Assembly (NCBI GenBank): GCA_900317065.1 | Contig: ONFK01000002.1 | Location: 1 to 18,515, forward strand | From: an uncultured Bacteroidales bacterium | GTDB lineage: Bacteria; Bacteroidota; Bacteroidia; Bacteroidales; UBA932 | Length of the DNA stretch: 18,515 nucleotides | Direction of reading: 5' to 3' | Shown: positions 14,251 to 18,515 of the stretch, piece by piece | Position numbering within the stretch: position 1 is the stretch's first letter | How the letters are laid out: each line of letters starts with the position of its first letter | Program-made: the position numbers and the translations under genes | Notes under the pieces: generated by a model | The model's database searches: none | The model's input: only the letters and a program-made list of their open reading frames with translations | Told to the model about the DNA's origin: nothing

Positions 14251-14310
14251 GCCCGAGGATGTCCCGCAGCTCCGCAAAAAAAATGTCTCCGCTGCGGGAC
14301 ATCCTCCGGC
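14251..14310. repeat. Large inverted repeat between divergent tpiA and tyrS
   Basis: Arms GCCCGAGGATGTCCCGCAGC (14251-14270) and GCTGCGGGACATCCTCCGGC (14291-14310) match at 19 of 20 positions around a 20-base loop containing eight A's. With one bulged base the pairing extends outward through GCAA/TTTGC. It lies upstream of both predicted promoters, so neither gene should transcribe it; a terminator role makes little sense. Function unknown. Confidence 0.85.
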
Positions 14311-14317
14311 TTTGCAG

Positions 14318-14348
14318 TTGCAAATTTACTAATAATTGCCCAAATTTG
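14318..14348 (+). promoter_or_regulatory. tyrS promoter: TTG (-33), 20 bases, CAAATTTG (-7)
   Basis: TTG at 14318-14320 and CAAATTTG at 14341-14348 (one mismatch, the first base of TAnnTTTG) are spaced by 20 bases, ending 22 bases before the tyrS ATG. Confidence 0.5.
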
Positions 14349-14370
14349 CAGACTATTAGAAAATCATTCG

Positions 14371-15660
14371 ATGAAGAATTTTGTAGAAGAACTGAAATGG
14401 CGCGGGATGATTCATGACATCACCCCCGGAACCGAAGAAGAACTGTCCAAGGGACAGATGTCCGCATACGTCGGGATCGACCCCACTGGCGACTCCCTGC
14501 ACATCGGGCACCTTGTGAGCATAATGATACTGAAGCATTTCCAGGCCTGCGGCAACAAGCCCTTCGCCCTCGTCGGCGGAGCCACCGGCATGATAGGCGA
14601 CCCTTCGATGAAGAGTGCGGAACGCAACCTTCTCGACGAGGCCACCCTCGCCCACAACGTGGCATGCATCAAGGCCCAGCTCGGCAAGTTCCTCGACTTC
14701 GACTCCGACGCCCCCAACAAGGCTGAACTGGTGAACAATTACGACTGGATGAAGGACTACACCTTCATCAATTTCACGCGCGACATCGGCAAGCTCATCA
14801 CCGTCAACTACATGATGAGCAAGGACTCCGTCAAGAAGCGCCTCAGCCGCGACTCCTCGGAAGGCATGTCGTTCACCGAATTCACCTACCAGCTCCTTCA
14901 GGGATACGATTTCCTCTATCTCTACGAGCATAAGAACGTCCATCTCCAGCTCGGAGGCGCCGACCAGTGGGGCAACATAACCACCGGCACCGAACTCATC
15001 CGCAAGGTGCTCGGAAAAGAAGCGCACGGACTCACCTGCCCCCTCATCACCAAGAGCGACGGCGGCAAGTTCGGAAAGACCGAGAAGGGCAACATCTGGC
15101 TCGATGCCGAGCGCACCACGCCCTACCAGTTCTACCAGTTCTGGCTGAACGTGAGCGATGAGGATGCGGAACGCTACATCAAGATATTCACGATGCTCGA
15201 GCGTCCCGTAATCGAGGCAGCCATCGAGGAGCACCGCGCCGATCCCGGCCGCAGGACTCTCCAGAAACTGCTTGCAAAGGAAGTGACCGTCATGGTGCAC
15301 GGCGAGAAGGAGTACGAGAATGCCGTGTCCGCTTCGCAGATGCTCTTCGGAAAGAGCACTTCGGAGGATCTGCGCAAGCTCGACGAACGCACCTTCCTCG
15401 CAGTGTTCGACGGCGTGCCCACCTTCGAGATTTCCAGGGACAAGCTCCCCTGCCCCGTGCAGGACTTCCTCGCCGTGGAAACCTCCGTGTTCCCTTCCAA
15501 GGGCGAAGCCCGCAAGATGATCCAGGGGAACGGCGTCAGCATCAACAAGGATAAATTCACCGACCCTGCCGGAACGATAGGCGAAGAGCACATAATCGAC
15601 GGCAAATACATCCTCGCCCAGAAAGGCAAGAAGGATTACTTCATCATCAAAGTGAAATAG
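14371..15660 (+). CDS. tyrS: Tyrosine--tRNA ligase
   Basis: 429 residues from ATG 14371; the frame is open further upstream through antisense tpiA, but homology starts at MKNFVEELKWRGM. It charges tRNA-Tyr. The HIGH motif is at 44-47 (SLHIGHLVS), the tyrosine pocket has GGADQWGNITTG, and the KMSKS equivalent is KFGKT, normal for bacterial TyrRS. A C-terminal S4 RNA-binding domain (about 360-425) carries KGEARKMIQGNGVSIN. It is the first gene of a likely operon with rbfA (two bases downstream) and the permease. Confidence 0.98.
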   Translation: MKNFVEELKWRGMIHDITPGTEEELSKGQMSAYVGIDPTGDSLHIGHLVSIMILKHFQACGNKPFALVGGATGMIGDPSMKSAERNLLDEATLAHNVACIKAQLGKFLDFDSDAPNKAELVNNYDWMKDYTFINFTRDIGKLITVNYMMSKDSVKKRLSRDSSEGMSFTEFTYQLLQGYDFLYLYEHKNVHLQLGGADQWGNITTGTELIRKVLGKEAHGLTCPLITKSDGGKFGKTEKGNIWLDAERTTPYQFYQFWLNVSDEDAERYIKIFTMLERPVIEAAIEEHRADPGRRTLQKLLAKEVTVMVHGEKEYENAVSASQMLFGKSTSEDLRKLDERTFLAVFDGVPTFEISRDKLPCPVQDFLAVETSVFPSKGEARKMIQGNGVSINKDKFTDPAGTIGEEHIIDGKYILAQKGKKDYFIIKVK

Positions 15661-15662
15661 AT

Positions 15663-16010
15663 ATGGAAAAAGCCCCGTCCACAAGGCAGCTGAAGGTTGC
15701 CAGAGAGATACAGAAAGACCTCGCGGAGATCATCCGCGTCAAGGGAATGGCCGCCTTTGGCGGAGCTATGGTCACGGTGAGCGAAGTGCGCATCAGCCCG
15801 GATCTCTCCGTCGCCAAGGTCTACGTGAGCATCTTCCCCTCCGAAAAACAGTCGGAAGTGATGTTCTCTCTCCAGGATCAGAACAAGGCCCTGCGCGGAG
15901 AACTCGGCCGCAAGGTCGGGAAGCAGCTCCGGATCGTGCCTGAACTCGTGTTCTATCTCGACACGTCCATCGACTACGCCGAACATATCGACGAACTCCT
16001 GAAAAAGTGA
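15663..16010 (+). CDS. rbfA: Ribosome-binding factor A
   Basis: 115 residues with the KH-like RbfA fold: an N-terminal helix (STRQLKVAREIQKDLAEII), the strand pair VTVSEVRISPDLSVAKVYVSIF and the C-terminal RIVPELVFYLDTSIDYAEHIDELL. RbfA helps mature the 16S rRNA 5' end and 30S subunit. The gene starts two bases after the tyrS stop, and its own stop overlaps the GTG start of the permease (GTGA). rbfA next to an FtsX-type permease is a common Bacteroidota arrangement. Confidence 0.95.
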   Translation: MEKAPSTRQLKVAREIQKDLAEIIRVKGMAAFGGAMVTVSEVRISPDLSVAKVYVSIFPSEKQSEVMFSLQDQNKALRGELGRKVGKQLRIVPELVFYLDTSIDYAEHIDELLKK

Positions 16011-17197
16011 GACTGCCCCTGTACATAGCCGGCCGCTACCTTTTCGCAAAGAAATCACATAATGTGATAAACATCATCTCTGCGATCAGCGCGGCCGGCA
16101 TGGCCATAGGCACCGCCGCACTCATTCTCGTCCTATCCGTCTTCAACGGCTTCAACGGAATCATAGAGAAGAATCTCTCCAGCGTGGAGGCAGACCTGCG
16201 CGTCGTGCCCGCCGAGGGGAAAACCTTCGTGCCGGAAGGGCCGGCATTCGACTGGCTCTACGACGCTCCGCAGGCCGGCAGCCTCTCTTCCGTCATCTCC
16301 GACAAGGTATTCATCTCCTACGAAGGCAAGCAGAGCGTAGTGAATGCCAGGGGGGTGGACGAAGTGTATGAGGAAGAGATGGGGCTGAACCTCCGCAACG
16401 GAGACATTCGCCTCGCCGCCGTCAGCAGCGACCTCGCCTGGAGCCTCGGCATCAACCCCAAGTTCCTCTCCCCCATACAGATATGGTATCCGGACAGGAC
16501 GGGATACATATCTCCCTCCAATCCGGCGGCATCGCTGCACACCGCCGAAATCCATGCTGCAAAAGTGATGGACATCCCCCACACCTCCGACTCCGGAGCA
16601 GACGGCACGATGATTATCCCCATAGGAGTAATGCGCTCGCTTACAGGATATTACAAAGAAGTGTCGGCAGTCGAGATACGTTTTTCGGAAGGGCTTTCCC
16701 CGCGCGCGGCGAGGGCTTTCCGAAGAGAGCTCGGCAAGCAGCTGGGCGACGCCTTCATCGTGCAGGACCGCTATATGCAGGACGAGTCGCTCTACAAGAT
16801 GATGCGCTACGAAAAGGCCGCCATCTTCCTGATACTCATTTTCATAGTGATAATCATATCACTCAACATCTTCGGTTCTCTGTCCATGCTCGTCATCGAG
16901 AAGCAGGAGGATATAGCCACCCTGCGCGCCATGGGGGCCGACGAGCGGCTGATCCGCCGTGTCTTCGTCCTGGAAGGATGGATGATTTCGCTGCTGGGAA
17001 TGGCTGTGGGAGTAGTGCTCGGCGTCGGCCTGGCGCTGTTGCAGCAGCATTTCGGGCTCATCAAGATGCCCGGCAACTTCGTGGTTGACGCATACCCTGT
17101 TGTTCTGCGGCTGGGCGATGTGCTTCTTTCAGCAGCCGGTGTGGCGCTGATTGGGCTGATAGTTGCTCTGGCACCCGCTTTCTCCCGATCCAAATAA
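16007..17197 (+). CDS. FtsX/LolE-type ABC transporter permease
   Basis: 396 residues from a GTG start at 16007; the beginning VRLPLYIAGRYLF followed by SHNVINIISAIS is the usual family N-terminus, so GTG is well supported although no ATG is available nearby. Layout: TM1 at about 22-48, a large periplasmic MacB-like domain (about 50-265), then TM2 at about 271-291, TM3 at about 326-347 and TM4 at about 371-391, with the cytoplasmic EKQEDIATLRAMGA loop that contacts the ATPase. This is the LolC/LolE class, which moves lipoproteins from the inner membrane. No ATPase gene is adjacent, so it must pair with one elsewhere. The specific substrate is inferred from family only. It overlaps rbfA by four bases. 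Confidence 0.88.
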   Translation: MRLPLYIAGRYLFAKKSHNVINIISAISAAGMAIGTAALILVLSVFNGFNGIIEKNLSSVEADLRVVPAEGKTFVPEGPAFDWLYDAPQAGSLSSVISDKVFISYEGKQSVVNARGVDEVYEEEMGLNLRNGDIRLAAVSSDLAWSLGINPKFLSPIQIWYPDRTGYISPSNPAASLHTAEIHAAKVMDIPHTSDSGADGTMIIPIGVMRSLTGYYKEVSAVEIRFSEGLSPRAARAFRRELGKQLGDAFIVQDRYMQDESLYKMMRYEKAAIFLILIFIVIIISLNIFGSLSMLVIEKQEDIATLRAMGADERLIRRVFVLEGWMISLLGMAVGVVLGVGLALLQQHFGLIKMPGNFVVDAYPVVLRLGDVLLSAAGVALIGLIVALAPAFSRSK

Positions 17198-17200
17198 CGT

Positions 17201-17239
17201 CCGGGGGCTCCCGGTCCTACACAATTTGTACGACCGGGA
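17201..17239. repeat. Palindrome with a competing third arm between the permease gene and rmuC
   Basis: TCCCGGTCCTAC (17209-17220) and GTACGACCGGGA (17228-17239) pair with one mismatch, and most of the 7-base centre also pairs, giving a 31-base near-palindrome. An upstream CCGGG (17201-17205) can instead pair with CCCGG (17210-17214), so two hairpins exclude each other. A T-run follows at 17255-17261. It could be a transcript end, a switch or a protein-binding site. Confidence 0.6.
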
Positions 17240-17262
17240 ACAGTTAAACGGAAGTTTTTTTC

Positions 17263-17270
17263 TATATTTG
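17263..17270 (+). promoter_or_regulatory. -7 element for rmuC (TATATTTG)
   Basis: Exact TAnnTTTG match ending 5 bases before the rmuC ATG at 17276; no -33 TTG at the usual distance. It predicts a nearly leaderless transcript. Confidence 0.55.
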
Positions 17271-17275
17271 GAATT

Positions 17276-18515
17276 ATGGATGTTTTGACGTTGATACTGG
17301 GAATTCTGTTGGTGCTGGCGATTGTGGCAATGGCCATAATCGCCGTACAGGGAAGCAGAAAGGCTGAATGGCTTCGCAAGGATGCCGCCGCGAAGCAGCA
17401 GGAATTACAAGACCGCATCGAAAGTCTCACGGAAGGAAAGGCGGCCCTCGAGGCACAGAAGGCAGCCATGGAAGCCAAACTCCAGGCTCAGGAGGCGTCG
17501 CAGCAAAAACTGGATGAACAGCGCGAAGCCGCCCTGAAACTCCAGCGCGAGCAGTTCGAAGCATCCAGACAGGCGGAGCGCGAGCATGCCGCCAAGAGTC
17601 TGGAGGAGATGCGAAACGCCTTCAAGGCGCTGAGTGCAGAGAACAGCGAGCACTTCCGAAAGGCCAGTGCGGAGAGCGTCGGGGAACTTCTCAAACCCAT
17701 ACAGGAAAAATTCAAGGAATTCAGCGACAGCGTAAAGGCTTCCGACGAGAAGAACGCGGAGCGCAGCGGCTCCATGGAGAAGATGATACACCTGCTCAGC
17801 GAGCAGAGCAGGAACGTGGGCAGCCAGGCCCAGGCGCTTGCCGATGCGATCACAGGCCAGAGCAAGACTCAGGGCGATTTCGGAGAGATGCTGCTGGTGG
17901 ACCTGCTACGCGAGAGCGGCCTCCAGGAAGGAGTGAATTTCGACGTCCAGGGAGTCATCGTCGACGAATTCGGCCACGAGATCAAGAGCGACGACGGCCG
18001 CACCATGATACCCGACGTAATCGTACACTACCCCGACGGAGGCGAAGTGATAGTGGACTCCAAGGTGAGTCTCAAGGCCTTCGTGGAATGGAACCAGTCG
18101 GTGAGCGCCGAAGACAGGGCGCGTCTCGCGAAGGAGCACATCGCCAGCATACGCAAGCATATCGACGAACTCCGGGGCAAAGACTACGCATCCTACATCC
18201 CCGAAGGGCGCAAGAAGATAGACTACAATCTGATGTTCATCCCCGTGGAGAACGCGTTCAGGCTGATGCAGGAGGAGGAGCCGCTGCTCTGGCAGCAGGC
18301 CAAGAACCAGGGTGTGCTGATAGTTAGCCAGATGTCGCTCGCGATAGTGCTGAACATGATTCTGGTGGCCTGGAGGCAGTTCGACCAGCAGCGCAACATC
18401 CAGGAAGTTTACAACACCGCCTCCGAACTGATGTCGGTGCTTGAAAAGTGGATGGGAGAATACGTGAAGATGGGCGACAGGCTCAAGGAAGTGGGAAGGG
18501 CCTACGATGAATCCA
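17276..18515 (+). CDS. rmuC: DNA recombination protein RmuC (3' end cut by window)
   Basis: 413 open codons from ATG 17276 to the window edge; probably only a short C-terminal tail is missing. Residues about 3-24 are a membrane anchor (LTLILGILLVLAIVAM), followed by a long coiled coil (about 28-115, rich in Glu, Gln, Ala and Lys). The RmuC domain then follows, with QSKTQGDFGEMLLVDLL and a PD-(D/E)xK-type nuclease core: Asp247 in IPDVIVHYPDG, then Asp261 and Lys263 in VIVDSKVSL. Further family motifs are YNLMFIPVENAF and ILVAWRQFDQQRNIQEV. RmuC limits inverted-repeat recombination and resembles restriction nucleases; its exact activity is not settled. Large palindromes occur nearby, but no link is shown. 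Confidence 0.95.
   Translation, partial: MDVLTLILGILLVLAIVAMAIIAVQGSRKAEWLRKDAAAKQQELQDRIESLTEGKAALEAQKAAMEAKLQAQEASQQKLDEQREAALKLQREQFEASRQAEREHAAKSLEEMRNAFKALSAENSEHFRKASAESVGELLKPIQEKFKEFSDSVKASDEKNAERSGSMEKMIHLLSEQSRNVGSQAQALADAITGQSKTQGDFGEMLLVDLLRESGLQEGVNFDVQGVIVDEFGHEIKSDDGRTMIPDVIVHYPDGGEVIVDSKVSLKAFVEWNQSVSAEDRARLAKEHIASIRKHIDELRGKDYASYIPEGRKKIDYNLMFIPVENAFRLMQEEEPLLWQQAKNQGVLIVSQMSLAIVLNMILVAWRQFDQQRNIQEVYNTASELMSVLEKWMGEYVKMGDRLKEVGRAYDES

Noticed and set aside
14356..15684. Minus-strand frame of 442 codons opposite tyrS
   Set aside because: Shadow of tyrS in the same frame relation; no domain visible.
1..18515. CRISPR array, prophage, toxin-antitoxin or defence system
   Set aside because: No repeated spacer pattern, and every gene except the small lipoprotein belongs to a recognised non-defence family.

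Overview
The window reads as a stretch of ordinary, densely packed chromosome from a member of the Bacteroidota, most likely a GC-rich gut-type Bacteroidales. The main evidence is promoter style: nearly every transcription unit is preceded by the Bacteroidota -7 element TAnnTTTG, in several cases with a TTG/TTTG -33 element 20-21 bases upstream, and there are almost no Shine-Dalgarno sequences. Protein families agree: a 58-residue histone H1-like (Hc1) protein, a short RsmI, a C11 clostripain-like lipoprotein, an M6 metalloprotease, a patatin-POTRA-barrel outer membrane protein and an rbfA-FtsX-permease pair. The genus cannot be fixed from this sequence. I see no phage, insertion sequence, CRISPR array, tRNA or rRNA, and no gene-free gap over 300 bases.

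Layout. 1-2809 (minus): rlmN followed by an overlapping patatin/POTRA/barrel protein cut by the window edge. 2886-5065 (plus): recA and trpS, overlapping by one base. 5069-5641 (minus): tdk, ending three bases from trpS. 5697-7370 (plus): rsmI and a membrane-anchored helix-hairpin-helix (ComEA-like) protein. 7398-8279 (minus): a XerC/XerD-type recombinase. 8320-9597 (plus): C11 protease lipoprotein. 9712-10884 (plus): rplY (L25/Ctc) and pth. 11002-11178 (plus): H1-like nucleoid protein. 11329-13436 (plus): secreted M6 metalloprotease overlapping a small lipoprotein. 13453-14208 (minus): tpiA. 14371-17197 (plus): tyrS, rbfA and an FtsX/LolE-type permease. 17276-end (plus): rmuC, cut by the window edge.

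Functionally the window combines translation and ribosome upkeep (rlmN, trpS, rsmI, rplY, pth, tyrS, rbfA), DNA repair and chromosome handling (recA, xer, rmuC, H1-like, HhH protein), central metabolism (tpiA, tdk) and cell-surface or secreted hydrolases (patatin-barrel, C11 and M6 proteases).

I did not find a new multi-gene system. The most interesting signals are in the non-coding layer: (1) six genes whose -7 element ends only 5-7 bases before the start codon, predicting leaderless or nearly leaderless mRNAs; (2) terminator-like hairpins built into coding sequence (inside pth, across the xer stop codon, and antisense inside the lipoprotein gene facing tpiA); (3) large palindromes in intergenic DNA (tpiA/tyrS, permease/rmuC, recA promoter); (4) a structured 94-base leader before rplY.
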